Below are positions 20,509 through 31,965 of a stretch of 64,000 bases of DNA, in pieces. Below the pieces are notes generated by a model. The model had not been told where the DNA came from. It was given only the letters and a program-made list of their open reading frames with translations, and did not search any database. The first letter of the stretch is position 1. Each line of letters opens with the position of its first letter. The stretch spans positions 1,406,696 through 1,470,695 of the forward strand of contig KV425551.1 of NCBI GenBank assembly GCA_001632425.1, written 5' to 3'. The position numbers and the translations under genes are program-made. This DNA is from Neolentinus lepideus HHB14362 ss-1 (taxonomy: Eukaryota > Basidiomycota > Agaricomycetes > Gloeophyllales > Gloeophyllaceae).

Positions 20509-22099
20509 ATGTCCGGCTCTCTCCAATTCCTTCCACCGGAGCTGTACTATGCCATACTTAGTCATGTTTCCCCAGACGACCTTCAAATGTCCATCCTTCA
20601 CTTGTCTATTGCCCTGCCCAGGTCTCCTATACCTGTCGACCTCATCTACCACTCAATTCGACTGAAGTTCACTGATCAGGTCGTACGGTTGACTCGCCGT
20701 CTGCGAAATTCGCCTGAGCATGCATTACTTGTCAAAGAGTTCTCCCTGGAGACTTGGACTGTAGACGCCGACGTGCTAATCAATTTAGTGAGGTCTTTAC
20801 CCAATTTGATCAGTTTGCGACTCTTTATCGGGCCCAACTATGCACCTGAGCATATGGAGGACCTATTCTGCAAACCCTGGGCTAGGCTATCATTCATCGG
20901 ACTGCGCTTCAGACCCTAGTACGTGTATCTTATCACTCAGTCGTGTGCACTGATCCAATAAATCCTTCTACAGCGTACAGAAAGCAACCTACTACCAATT
21001 CATGAAGGGTGCCTACTTCGACTCGATGCTCGACGCCCTCTCCACCTGGCCCTCTTCCTCCCTCCCTACTTTGTCTATCATCCAGGACCCGCTCGACCCG
21101 AACATCCCTAAGCTGCAGCACTTCGCGCAGCCTCTCGTCTTCTTCCGCCTTGACCCATTCACCGGGCTCGTACGTGCGCCTTTCCTTCGCGCTCTTACGC
21201 ACTTCCGGCTGCGCATCCCTGCGCGCCAGGTCGCTCAGTACATATACGCAAAACCTGGCGCTCTCGAGTCTGTCGAGGTCGTTGACTTGTCGACGTGCAA
21301 TGTTGGTGAGCGCGATGTCGACCTGATACTTGGTCGTTTCGGTAGGTTGAAACACCTCCTCCTGGATAACTGTAGTATCCTCCGCGGCGAGTTCAATGAA
21401 GTCGCGTGGAGAGAGCTGGGAAAAGAGTGCGCGCTCGCTGGCGTACGTAGAGCACGCGAGCGCGAGAAGAAATTGAAAGCATGGCTCGAGATGAATTACG
21501 TTCCCCCACAGGGCGGCGACGACGCAGACGCTCCTGCACCTGGCCTGGGTACTCGCATCCCAGGCTTTGGCCACTCACGAGCACCGAAGAGGGGCCGCAA
21601 GGGCCTGGCGACCGCGACCATCTCGCTACGTGAGCGCGAAGAGCCTGTAGCAGGTCCATCGACGGGCACCATCCGTATCGCTTCAACAGACACGAAAGCG
21701 AAGATCCCAAAGATCCGCGTCCTCCCGCGCGCCCCGACGCTGCTCTCGCTATCCACAACTGTGCGTCATGACGACAAGCACGCTGTCATCCGTGCCGAGT
21801 TCGAGCGCGGGTGGTCTGAAGGCATTGCCCAGCTGTCCGCTACCGCTGCGAGATTGAGGGCGTCGTACGTGAACAACGTCGTACGTGTCGTCAAATTCAC
21901 GGAGGATGCGGATGGGGTGATGTTGGAGGAAGGCATGGAGGGGCTCGGTGATGCCGGGCTTGAGGATTTCGACTTTGATGTCTCTGGCGCGGAGAAGCGG
22001 TACCCAGTGCTCTGCCTCGCTGGGCCTGGGAGGGGTGAGGGCCATGTAGAAGGGTGTGGACATCAGGTCGGGTGGGATGTGTGGAGGGATGAGTTGTAA
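20509..22099 (+). CDS. F-box/LRR protein B (paralogue of B')
   Basis: Exon 1 is 20509..20918 and exon 2 is 20974..22099, giving 511 residues. The F-box is at the very N-terminus: LPPELYYAILSHVSPDDL, LPRSPIPVDLIYHSIRL. Leucine-rich phrases follow (LVRSLPNLISLRLFIG). A signature shared with B' is LGRFGRLKHLLLDNCSILRG, then CALAGVRRARER. A charged linker of about 60 residues holds Arg/Gly-rich sequence. The C-terminus ends GCGHQVGWDVWRDEL; B' ends GCGHRAGWDIWKDEL. The final Asp-Glu-Leu is probably chance, since no signal peptide is present. Likely an SCF substrate receptor. Confidence 0.8.
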
Positions 22100-23085
22100 G
22101 TTTTGCTCTGTGACTTGAAGATGCATATTTATTGGGCACCGAGGACCGAGTGTATTCTAAGCGTGTGTACGAACTGAAAACAGCATACGTCTGCAATATC
22201 TAATTGTTTTGTCTAGCCAATAAATGTAGCCGCTGCCAATGTATTACAGGGCTTTGCATAATACATGTACTGTGTCCGACTCGGAGCAGCGAGATGCATT
22301 TTACCGCCAATCCTGAGACGCCATTTCGAGAGCCTTATGTCCGACACATGTGGCATCTTTCTCGAGGCTCCGCCGCCGCCCTGATGAGAGAGGGTGTTAG
22401 TTGGTGGACATAAACCACCCATTTCGATGTCCACAACCACTTGTCTCGGACCCATCCAGATCCAATAACGGGACACATAAAACCGAAAAGTGTGAGGACA
22501 TAAGGTGCAAAAATCGGAATTTTAGGATCGATCATCGAAACACATATGCCGGGATCCTTTCTCACTGCTCTACTTCCACGTGCATTGCAATGTCGACAGT
22601 GTACCGGGATATCTGCATGGCGAACTGCCTGACAGCAGTAACGGACCCTCCACTTCTGAATTGTGCGTAACAGCTCCCAAAGTCTGGGTTAGTCACCTGG
22701 ATACAGTGCCGTAGTTGCACAGCTATGACATCAATACCCAAGGCCTCCCAAGAAGAATTTTGAGCGATATTCTTTTTCCATCGTCAAGGTGGGCAGATCG
22801 GTTGGGGTGTTGCTCTGGAAGAGGAATGGCCAAGAAGAAGGATTCTATATGATTGCCTAAGGTGATACAAGAGTTGTATGGAGTGTATATGAGATCAGGG
22901 CGACCCAGTCCGTAAACGCAGATATCAAAAGCAAGCAGGGGCGGCTATAATCGCGTGTACCATCCAATGAGATGCTCGAAAGACAAAGATGGGGTAAGAG
23001 ATATGATGCGCCTGGAACTTCCGCGTGCCAGTGTAATTGTACGATCCGTCGGAAGCCAAAGACTACTCAGTGTTCGAACCATGCT
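22100..23085. other. Convergent spacer between F-box genes B and A'
   Basis: About 990 bases between the ends of B (+) and A' (-). No open frame with support, and no repeat visible by eye. It is one of the breakpoints of the F-box duplications. Confidence 0.4.
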
Positions 23086-24692
23086 TCACACATTGGACAT
23101 GGTTCCGCAATCGCCAGACTGATGATCCACAATAGTCCTCCGATGCGCCAGATCATCGTCAGAAAACACTGTCCGCGTCCACTCTGAGGTAGTCGCGTCA
23201 GGGCGACGCCACTCCTCCATATAGTCGACGCTCAAGACAGTCAGGTTTGGAAGGGCGCGGGCAAAGGCATTATACGCCCCAGCATACGAGCATGCATCCT
23301 TATCGAGGATCTTTCCGTCGAAAGGGAAGTAGCGAAAGCGAATGTGCGAGGATACCCGGAAGATAGCGTGGCGGGAGAGGGTTAGCGACAGACCACGGAT
23401 TGAGGGAGGTAGGTCACCGTCTGCAATAACGAATTCCTCTGCCTAGACAAAATAGCCATAAGTATTAGCACGACAGCGCAGTAGTAGTTAGTGCTTGATG
23501 ACTTACGGTACGATCAGCATGACCGTCATATATGTGCAGAGTCTCAAGATGCGAAAATTTGTCCTTGAGCGGTAGAAGCAGCCTATATTCGAAGCGACGC
23601 AGACAGAGGTGTCGGATAGCAGCAGAGGCCTCAATGATTTTCAGGAGAATCGGATCATTAGTATCCTGCCATCCTACGTCTCCCACAACTTGAATGCCAT
23701 GCACAGGTCGGTTTGGAACTAAGTGGGATAGACAGAAGGGCGGGCATAAAACCCAGGTGAGGTTCGGCAATGCAGTATCCTCTAGACCTTCGACGGTGTG
23801 CGAGTGGTCGCCCGCAGGTACATCCACAGGGTAGAGGTAAAGTTTGCAGATTGTGGGGGCGCAATTAAGAAAGTCGACTAGAGCCCGCTGGGATTCCGGT
23901 GCCAGGGATATGGGGGCGCCGAGCTCTGCCAATGGAAGACCAAGGATATGTGGAAGACATATTTCGAAGAAATCGATGTCGCATGAGTGAAAAACGCGTA
24001 ATGAAGGCACAACAACAAGTCGCACAAGCGAGCTCCAGATTGAAGGGTCGCAGTATTTACAGACGAAGTCCAGATGCTTCAGTGCGTTCAGAGGTGTTGG
24101 CATCCAAGATCCTCTTGCCTTCCCGAGGATGCTACAATCGCGGATGACCAACGATTCAAGGCTGTGCACTGCTTCCACAGTCTCTAGGAACGAGACGGGG
24201 AGAACCAAGAACTTCAATGTAAGATCGCGTAGGTTTCGAAGGAAAGGGATGATGTAGATGTGTCTCTTCATCAAGGCCCTTATGTCCGGTTCTTCTGACG
24301 CTCTCGAATTGCATAACGTATACGATCTGACGGATGGCCCAACGGTATCAGGCTTTTCTGTGTTGTCAATGACTCGTTGGCACCAAGACAGCTGACGAAT
24401 GTCATCCTCATCGCCTAGGTGTATCGAGGACACATCAAACTTGAGGTCACGGAACAGAAGGGGGTGGCAAATGAGGCAGAAGGAGCGGCACACCAGGCTA
24501 AGGGTTGCTAGTTCATCCTTGTACTGCTTCGTCGCAAAGCGTAAGTGGTCGAATACTTGAATCCAGATATCTTCAGGTACTCCGACAAGCGCCTTCTCTC
24601 CGTCTCTTCGCTGAGGTACTGTGGCAGCAATATATGAGAGCCCGCTACGCAGAGATACCTAGACACTCACAGAACCAAGTGCCATAGATCAT
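23086..24692 (-). CDS. F-box/LRR protein A' (paralogue of A)
   Basis: Exons are 24692..24671 (22 bases), 24618..23507 and 23442..23086, giving 496 residues, the same as A. It starts MIYGTWF; the F-box reads VPEDIWIQVFDHLRF, LATLSLVCRSFCLICHPLLF. Shared phrases with A include LTWVLCPPFCLSHLVPNRP, VHGIQV and FVIADGDLPPSIRGLSL. Both introns sit at the same places and phases as in A. The two proteins are clearly diverged, so the duplication is not recent, but both are open throughout and look functional. Likely an SCF substrate receptor. Confidence 0.8.
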
Positions 24693-26084
24693 GCTCACTC
24701 AATGCTATCACAGACGATGAAGGCCCTGATGGTCGTCTATGCCGCCGGATATGCATTGATTGGGTTTGAACCTCGAGGTGAGATTGCTACCGTTGAACGT
24801 TGAACCTCCTTTAATAAACAGCCACAGATATTGATACACATTTCTCACGCTCAGCTCTACTGTGGCGGGTCAGGAAGTCGGACAGCCTGCCTACTCGGAC
24901 AGCAGGCTGCTCCACACTCACTCTGTAATCTTTAGACCACATAATTTATATCATTCGAGAGCTAGACTTTACATCTGTATTCTCTGAAAATTTCAGAGCA
25001 GTATGACTCAAAACAAGAGAGATATCATAGCTGGTGTTGTTGCTACTTGCCGGTTAGGCTGTTTCTCACACTCGCGCTCACCCTTCCTCGCTCAACATCA
25101 TCGACCTGAGGATTATCTGTCGCACCATGGCTCTCCAAATGTATACTGCTTTATTCTACAGCTCTCTGGCTATGGTTCAACATGCTCACTACGGAATTTC
25201 GAGCTTGCTATCAGGCACTATTGGTCTGACAAAGTGGGCTCTCTGGTCTATGCAGCAACCCAGCTGGCTCGACTTCAGTGCCATACCCTGTCCTCAACTC
25301 CACACTTTAGCTCAAAACACCAGACTTAAACAATATAGTTATGGATGTGGTTACACTGGTATTTTTTTNNNNNNNNNNNNNNNNNNNNNNNNNNNNNNNN
25401 NNNNNNNNNNNNNNNNNNNNNNNNNNNNNNNNNNNNNNNNNNNNNNNNNNNNNNNNNNNNNNNNNNNNNNNNNNNNNNNNNNNNNNNNNNNNNNNNNNNN
25501 NNNNNNNNNNNNNNNNNNNNNNNNNNNNNNNNNNNNNNNNNNNNNNNNNNNNNNNNNNNNNNNNNNNNNNNNNNNNNNNNNNNNNNNNNNNNNNNNNNNN
25601 NNNNNNNNNNNNNNNNNNNNNNNNNNNNNNNNNNNNNNNNNNNNNNNNNNNNNNNNNNNNNNNNNNNNNNNNNNNNNNNNNNNNNNNNNNNNNNNNNNNN
25701 NNNNNNNNNNNNNNNNNNNNNNNNNNNNNNNNNNNNNNNNNNNNNNNNNNNNNNNNNNNNNNNNNNNNNNNNNNNNNNNNNNNNNNNNNNNNNNNNNNNN
25801 NNNNNNNNNNNNNNNNNNNNNNNGCATGTAAAATTACAAAAGATACATAGGATGATAGAGGCAATGTCTGCCGTCAATTTGAAGAAAATCTTGAGTAGAT
25901 ACGATAACCTGAGGGTGCAGGATGGGGCAAACACTGTAGTGTGTCCGAGTACTAGGCCCTGCACAGTACTTACGATGCTAGACTTACACATACTGAAAGA
26001 CTGAACATAAAGTATTTAAACGGCCCCGTATCTCATGAGATTCGATGAACCCTTTATAGGATCCAAAATCAACGGATTTCCAAT
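24693..26084. other. Spacer with assembly gap between A' and B'
   Basis: 1.4 kb, of which 25369-25823 are N. The readable flanks hold only short open frames; one on the plus strand from 25127 runs into the gap and is not recognisable. The region lies between duplicated genes, so a repeat or transposon inside the gap is plausible but unseen. Confidence 0.45.
25369..25823. other. Assembly gap, 455 N
   Basis: Unbroken run of N. Any translation across it is meaningless. The left flank ends in a run of T, which suggests assembly failed at or near a low-complexity or repeated tract. Confidence 0.97.
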
Positions 26085-27725
26085 TCACAATTCATCTTTC
26101 CAAATGTCCCATCCAGCTCGATGTCCACATCCAGGCAGATGCAGATGACTAATCCCTCTCCAAGTGCCCACAAGACACAGCACTGGACAGATTAAGATGG
26201 CCATATCGACCTCGAAATCTGCGATTTCCGCATCCTGTAGCCCATTCACTCCTTTGTCATCCTCCTCTCCATCCATATTGGCAGCAAACTTGACAATTTG
26301 TACCCCCTCGAGGAACAGTATCTTCAATTCTGCTACTGTCGCAACCAGCTCTGCCACGCCCGCCGACCACCCAAGCTCGAATTCACGGCGGACAGTGTCC
26401 CCCTCTGGTGGCATGTGGCTCGGCATAGTCGCGCAGAGTGATAGCAAGGTAGGCACGCGGGGTAATATGCGAATCTCCCTTCTGTGGATAGTAGCACCGC
26501 CACCAACATCCAACCACTCTTTTACCTTCTCCTGCCGCTCTCGCGCTTTCTTCACCCCCGCCAGTGCACAATCCCTCCCGAGTTGCCTCCACTCCGCTCG
26601 CCCGAATCCTCCGCGGAGGACATCAGTGTCATCCAGTACTAGATATTTTAGACAGCCGAAACGTCCAAGGATGCGCTTTACATCGTGATTCTTGATCCTG
26701 CTCGTCGACAGGTCGAGCAGCTCCATGCGGTCGAGGACAGCGGTGCATGCGTATACACCCTTCGCAATATCAAATGAAGGCAACCGCAGGCGGAGGTGCG
26801 TAAGGCCAGGAATGACATATGAGAGTGTATCCAGGCGGCGAAAGACGCAGGCGGCATTGCGAGCGGGCGGATTGAAGAGGTAAGGTTCAGCAGGGTTGAA
26901 GGCGAAGGGATTATTGGGGTTGAAGGAAAAAGGCATGAGCGACTCGAAGATGGGTCGAATGGAGGTGGATGCGAAGGGATTAGTGGTATTGAGAGAAGAA
27001 CTACGGTTCGAGTTGAAGGTGGAGGGTTGCTCGCGATTGCTGCTGGAGTGTGTGAGCTCGGCGACCCAGGACGAGGCAGATCGGGGTTTGGCAGCTTTAA
27101 TAGCATCTTGGATGATTGAGAGGACGCGGAGAGAACGTGGTTCCGAAGTAGCGAGGGCCTCTAGTATGTTATCAAAGCAAGGAACCTAGCGGAGGGACGT
27201 GAGTCACGGGATGAGTTAACTCGTTTCATACCCACATTTGTAGGCTGGGCAGCGCTGCTTCTCTCACTGCTGAGTCACAAATTAATAGATGTGCTCGCGT
27301 GCTACCATCAGATAAACATACAAACGTCTGAAGGACAGCCCAACGGAATGCAAGTTCGCCCAGCGGATGCGGAGTAGTGCACTCAAGCGCTCAGGCGGAA
27401 AGTCAGAGCAGACGACGAGCCTGATATTGGTCAAGTTGCCCAAGGACTTCACCATATTGACGACGGCGTCGGCAACACTGACATCTGCTTCGAAAGCAAG
27501 CTCTTTGATGAGCAAAGCACGTTCAGGGAAGCTTTCTAAACATCGATACAATTGCAGCACTTGGTCGGGATGTTGCAACCTGATGGAGTGAAAAAGGAAG
27601 TCCTGTGGGACGGGCGACCTAGGTAGTGCCCGCGCGAGAGAAATATTTGTTTGTTTAAGGTCGGAAGATGGGACATCCTTGAGAATTGCGGTGTAAAGCT
27701 CGGGTGGCAGGGATTGGAGAGACAT
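26085..27725 (-). CDS. F-box/LRR protein B' (paralogue of B)
   Basis: Exons are 27725..27322, 27269..27236 (34 bases) and 27185..26085, giving 512 residues against 511 in B. It starts MSLQSLPPELYTAILKDVPS with an N-terminal F-box (LPRSPVPQDFLFHSIRL). The signature LGRFGCLKYLVLDDTDVLRG and CALAGVKKARER matches B. The middle exon is inferred from phase; its acceptor is a CAGCAG pair, so one residue may be optional. Exon 3 contains an Asn/Pro/Phe-rich insertion with repeats (NPFAF, FNPAEPYLFNPP) that B lacks. It ends GCGHRAGWDIWKDEL like B. Likely an SCF substrate receptor. Confidence 0.77.
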
Positions 27726-28267
27726 TGCGGTATGGCGTTATGAGTAGTACTGCAGTAAGCTGTAGTTAATGCAAGAATAGGAGCTTGAAAGGGATATATC
27801 TGATTGAATGCAGCGTCCACGTGCATCGACCATGCTCCGTTTGGACGACGGAACTGCTGGACTGAGTTTGTATACACGTCGCGCGGCCATATCAAGATTT
27901 TGAAAGCAAGGGCGAACTTGAAGCTTTGAAGCTTGAGCTTGAAGGATCGAGTCGCCAATCGGAGGTCGGCAAATGTCGGAGTCGGCCGTGGTGCTCTTTA
28001 GATGTGCCAGTACTGATCATCGTTGTGTATATACGCTAGTCATATGGCCAACTCATTCTCGGGCTGCACAGTCCATGCCACTATTGCCTGGCCTCAGTGG
28101 TGACAAGATAAGTAAGTCTACCTCTACATGAGCTACCATCATCTCTCGTCCGAGACTCCGAGTATTAATGGCACCGAGACAGGTATACCTCGATTACACA
28201 TGCCCGCAGTTTTTCCGCATTAGTCGAGGATCTGAGGCTCTGCATAGTTTTCCCCAACCCTTGCCAG
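27726..28267. promoter_or_regulatory. Divergent promoter region between B' and C
   Basis: 542 bases between opposing start codons. It contains a near-repeat of TTGAAGC/GCTTGAA words around 27900-27945. No gene seen. Confidence 0.35.
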
Positions 28268-29503
28268 ATGAGTCTCCCATCCGAATTAATTCTGCAAGTG
28301 TTCCGTTGGGCGACTTGGCCCCCGCCTCACGTCAAACTATCCGCCGAATACACACCATTCTCCAGTTCTAATGTAACCGTGGCGTTTAATGATCCCAGTA
28401 TCGAGTTGAAGCTCAAGTACAACCTCGCACTCGTCTCAAGGCAATGGAGAGACCTCGCCACTGAGTTCCTCTACGAGCACATCGCCTTCCGTCGCACCCA
28501 AACCGATGAAATTGTGCCATCGCCCGACTGGCTCAGCATCATGGACTATGGCCGGTATGCCATGTCAGTGCAAATCTGCCGTTCTCTTTACGCAGACCAA
28601 CCCTCTTCCGATTTATACGAAATCTGGGCTTTGATCTTCCATCACTGCCCGAACGTTAAACTTATACTCCGGCCATGGTGGGGCAAAGTCGGGGCCTTCT
28701 CTCGAGAACACTGGGTACTCCCTGCCAATGTCCAGATGCCATCGTCGTCCAACCTGCCTCTCTGTTTCGCCAACGTCACTCGTCTCGAATGGGAGTACTC
28801 CTCGCACTTCAACATCCAGCTCTTCCGCGATATAGCCCAGCGTCTTCCAAACCTCCGCTGGCTCTCTCTTACATCCATCGTGGGCGCCGGCACAGGCGGA
28901 CGCGCACTCGAGAGTCACAACCATCGCAGCCTTCATCTCTCCCAGCTCACTACCCTCTGCTTGCGCATCGAGAACGCCTCGATGTATCGCTCCATGCAAT
29001 GGTTGACTCTCCCTAAACTCACACACCTGATCATCGAGGAGCAGGATGTCAACATCGGCGGCGCGAACGCACGCATCATGCGCGGGCTGTTCGAGAAGCT
29101 CGGGCAGACGCTCGAGGTGCTGGAACTTGGACGCGGCAAGTACAAGCATTTCCGTCAGTCAGACGTCGTATCACTGGCAGTCACTATGTGCCCGAAGCTC
29201 CACACGCTCTCCTACTATGTGTTGTACACTACGGTGCCATCCGCGTCTCGTATCGCTATTGTAGCAAAGTCCTTGAGACACATCCATTTGCATGCGGAGG
29301 CAGCCTCAGGTTTCGATTCACTATTAGATCTGGCTCCTATGCATATGCTGCAGCGCATTGTATGGTTCCGTCGATTTGAGGAGCTGGATTACCTCACGCT
29401 TCACGGCGACTGGACTGCCATTCTGCAGAATCCTGAAGTGAGTAAAGCGTTATCTGGAAGCAGGTGGATAGTCAAGTTCGAGAATGGCACAGCCTGGCCC
29501 TAG
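28268..29503 (+). CDS. F-box protein C (paralogue of C')
   Basis: Single exon, 411 residues, starting MSLPSELILQVFRWATWPPP. The F-box extends to YNLALVSRQWRDLATEFLYE. Leucine-rich phrases follow (LTTLCLRIENAS, LPKLTHLIIEEQD, LEVLELGRGKYKHF). The C-terminus carries LTLHGDWTAILQ. The block FRWATWPPPHVK is identical in gene C' just downstream on the other strand, and C' carries ITLHGDWQAVW at the same place. Probable SCF substrate receptor or orphan F-box protein; substrate unknown. Confidence 0.85.
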   Translation: MSLPSELILQVFRWATWPPPHVKLSAEYTPFSSSNVTVAFNDPSIELKLKYNLALVSRQWRDLATEFLYEHIAFRRTQTDEIVPSPDWLSIMDYGRYAMSVQICRSLYADQPSSDLYEIWALIFHHCPNVKLILRPWWGKVGAFSREHWVLPANVQMPSSSNLPLCFANVTRLEWEYSSHFNIQLFRDIAQRLPNLRWLSLTSIVGAGTGGRALESHNHRSLHLSQLTTLCLRIENASMYRSMQWLTLPKLTHLIIEEQDVNIGGANARIMRGLFEKLGQTLEVLELGRGKYKHFRQSDVVSLAVTMCPKLHTLSYYVLYTTVPSASRIAIVAKSLRHIHLHAEAASGFDSLLDLAPMHMLQRIVWFRRFEELDYLTLHGDWTAILQNPEVSKALSGSRWIVKFENGTAWP

Positions 29504-29772
29504 CTTCAAGGACATTGCTTACCTTACTGTATCAGAGTAGTGTGTTCAAGAGTTAGGATGTAGATGTATTATGCTGTACCACATGCGCAGCTTCTCAGGA
29601 GCGTATATGAGTCGCCCTGGGAAGGTCTCTGTATCCACAAATGATGTCGTAGTATCTTCATATCACCCACATTTCAGTTCTATCAGTGGAATTTCCGGCC
29701 CCTTTATCAGACTAGGCTTCTCGGAATAACAAGGGACGCTGCATACTTAGGATAGGATTATAAACAACAGCA

Positions 29773-31110
29773 TCAAAACGTGCCAGAGATATTACCACAG
29801 GCATCAGAGAACTCGGCCCGCTTACTATCACCGAGTTCGATCCTCCATCCGCCCCCCTTCAATATTCGCCTTGCGTTCACCAGGTCCTTATGGGAATCTG
29901 TCCAGACCGCCTGCCAGTCACCATGGAGTGTTATAAACTCCAAGCCAGTCAGACTGGTACACCACCGAGCCAAGTGCAGTACGTTCATGGGCACGACTGG
30001 CAAACCAGGATGAGTATCCTCAGACCAGAGGTTTGGCTTGATATACACTCGGACGTGCTTAACAGCCCACGGGACAGCCTCAAGCTCCTTCTCGACATCC
30101 GGTAATTCTACGAACGAGATGTAGAAAGCAAGCGTGTCGAGAGACCGACAATCGGTCAAGATCGGGGTAAGGTAGTCCGTCAGCATGAACCGCATATGTG
30201 CGCCTAGCTCGACCACCTTCAGAGTCGAGGAGAACGCCTGCACTAGCGCTTGCATCTGCATCTGGCTAAGCTCCGACGGACCAGACTCCACAATCAAATG
30301 CGTTAGAGCAGGAAAATGCCATTTCTGTATAGCATTGAATAGATACGGGTTCCGCACATTAAGGCGGAGCGTCGTCACAGTCGGCACCGCAACCGGGCTG
30401 TCGAGGGACAGCACAAACGGAAAGCACTGGCTGACGCAGGTAACATACAGGTAGCGAAGCTCCGGCGAGTGACCCACGAAATCGTGAAAGAACGCGGCGT
30501 TCATGCTGCAGCTGTATTCCCAGTCGAGCCGCGTCAAAACCGGCGATTTCACGACGAAATCCGGGAAGAGCGCCGGATGCGCAGGTTCGTGCATGGTGTG
30601 CGAATGGTCGGTGCTAGCGGGGTGCCCCCGTAGGTCGTCGGAAGGCTGGGCGAGCCACCATGGCTTCATAATTATGAGGATGTTTGGGCACCTGCCCAGG
30701 ATCTCCAGGACGTCTCGCGGGTGAACCCGCATGTCCTCCATCGGTCCAAGGGGTCGAAGAAGCACCGACTTCACGTAGCCTCTGTATTCTTCATTCTCGT
30801 CCAGAGCGTTGGCCAAGGTCGCGACCTGGCGGGGGCTATTGAGTATCAGGAACTCGTATAGCAATTGCAGACTGAACTGCCGCCATCGCTTGCACACCAG
30901 CACCAGAGTGCGTTTCATCTCGAGTGGCGAGATCATCTCTGCCAACTCGGCCTCATCTGAGGGCGGGATGAACGGGCGATACACGGCCGGGTGCTTGACA
31001 TGGGGTGGGGGCCAGGTTGCCCAGCGGAAGACCATCAGCCATGTTTCCGGGGGAAGGTTTGCTGGGGATGTGGCTCGGGATGGGCTGACCGCTTTATCAT
31101 GAGGCGTCAT
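29773..31110 (-). CDS. F-box protein C' (paralogue of C)
   Basis: Single exon; the first ATG is at 31110 (MTPHDKAVSPSRATSPANLP), giving 445 residues. The F-box reads LPPETWLMVFRWATWPPPHV, LVLVCKRWRQFSLQLLYEFL. The leucine-rich part includes LDWEYSCSMNAAFFHDF (C: LEWEYSSHFNIQLFRDI) and FPALTHLIVESG (C: LPKLTHLIIEEQ). C and C' are convergent, 269 bases apart tail to tail, so they form a compact inverted pair. Function as for C. Confidence 0.85.
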   Translation of the reverse strand: MTPHDKAVSPSRATSPANLPPETWLMVFRWATWPPPHVKHPAVYRPFIPPSDEAELAEMISPLEMKRTLVLVCKRWRQFSLQLLYEFLILNSPRQVATLANALDENEEYRGYVKSVLLRPLGPMEDMRVHPRDVLEILGRCPNILIIMKPWWLAQPSDDLRGHPASTDHSHTMHEPAHPALFPDFVVKSPVLTRLDWEYSCSMNAAFFHDFVGHSPELRYLYVTCVSQCFPFVLSLDSPVAVPTVTTLRLNVRNPYLFNAIQKWHFPALTHLIVESGPSELSQMQMQALVQAFSSTLKVVELGAHMRFMLTDYLTPILTDCRSLDTLAFYISFVELPDVEKELEAVPWAVKHVRVYIKPNLWSEDTHPGLPVVPMNVLHLARWCTSLTGLEFITLHGDWQAVWTDSHKDLVNARRILKGGGWRIELGDSKRAEFSDACGNISGTF

Positions 31111-31965
31111 GTCAATCAACGGTTGGACTGACAAATGTGAGCGCTCTTAAGGTAACGGATCCGGAAAGACCTGTGTTAAAGTGTCTGCGCTATGCCATTC
31201 AACGGGAAAATAAGCACTCTGCAAGAGGCTCACCTGTTCGTTGCTACTCCGCGCTTGTAAATCCACTCACCAGAACTGGAAAATAACAGAGACCAAGAGT
31301 TGGTGTAGAAGGTCGCATAGTCTCTGCATATCTAATTGGCGTCGACGTCAGGGTCAAGGGAATCGCTAAGACTTGAGGGTAATTAAATATATTGAAAGCG
31401 ACGATCATCCTGTCATCTCTTCCTGATGGTACGAAACTGCATCAAGATAAATGTACTTAGGCTACAAATGGTACTTAATTCGAAGAACCGCGAGTCTATC
31501 TACATGCTAGAGCTAATGCTACGAATGCAGATCACGAATGCACGGAAACTATTGAGAGAGAGGAAAAATAGCTATGATCACAATTTCATGCTTTTGAAAA
31601 CACAACACAAACGTACTTCTCAATCCTCCCCCCCCCCTAACACTACGCCAGACAGTCCAGTCCGTGCAAAAGAATAGTTAAGAAGATATAGTAGTATGCA
31701 TGACGCAAACTTAACGAAACACAATGAGTCATGAGACACAGGCACAAATGAGAATAAGAATACGTGTGTGGGGGGAAGATGCGGTGGATGGATGCGCGGG
31801 CGGTATCGTATTACAGAGATGATAGGCGATGACTAGTCGTGTGTAGGTCAATTCTGCACAGCACCGACGACCCCATCAGTACATCGATCGATCATTGACA
31901 TCAAGATTACCACTCACAATCCAGCCAGGCCCCAAATGACCAGCCGAGAGCAAAAGCCACAATGA
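31111..31965. other. Intergenic region, no gene seen
   Basis: About 850 bases upstream of C' and downstream of the homeodomain gene. AT-rich, with a run of about 10 C near 31628. Only short random frames. Confidence 0.45.

Noticed and set aside
20509..22099. C-terminal DEL of gene B as an ER retention signal
   Set aside because: No signal peptide, and the protein starts with an F-box; the ending is conserved in B' as part of a longer GWDxWxDEL block.
24693..25368. Transposon reading frame to the left of the gap
   Set aside because: Short frames only, with no transposase, integrase or reverse transcriptase motif and no terminal repeats visible.
25127..26004. Long open frames spanning the N run
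   Set aside because: They exist only because N was translated as unknown residues.
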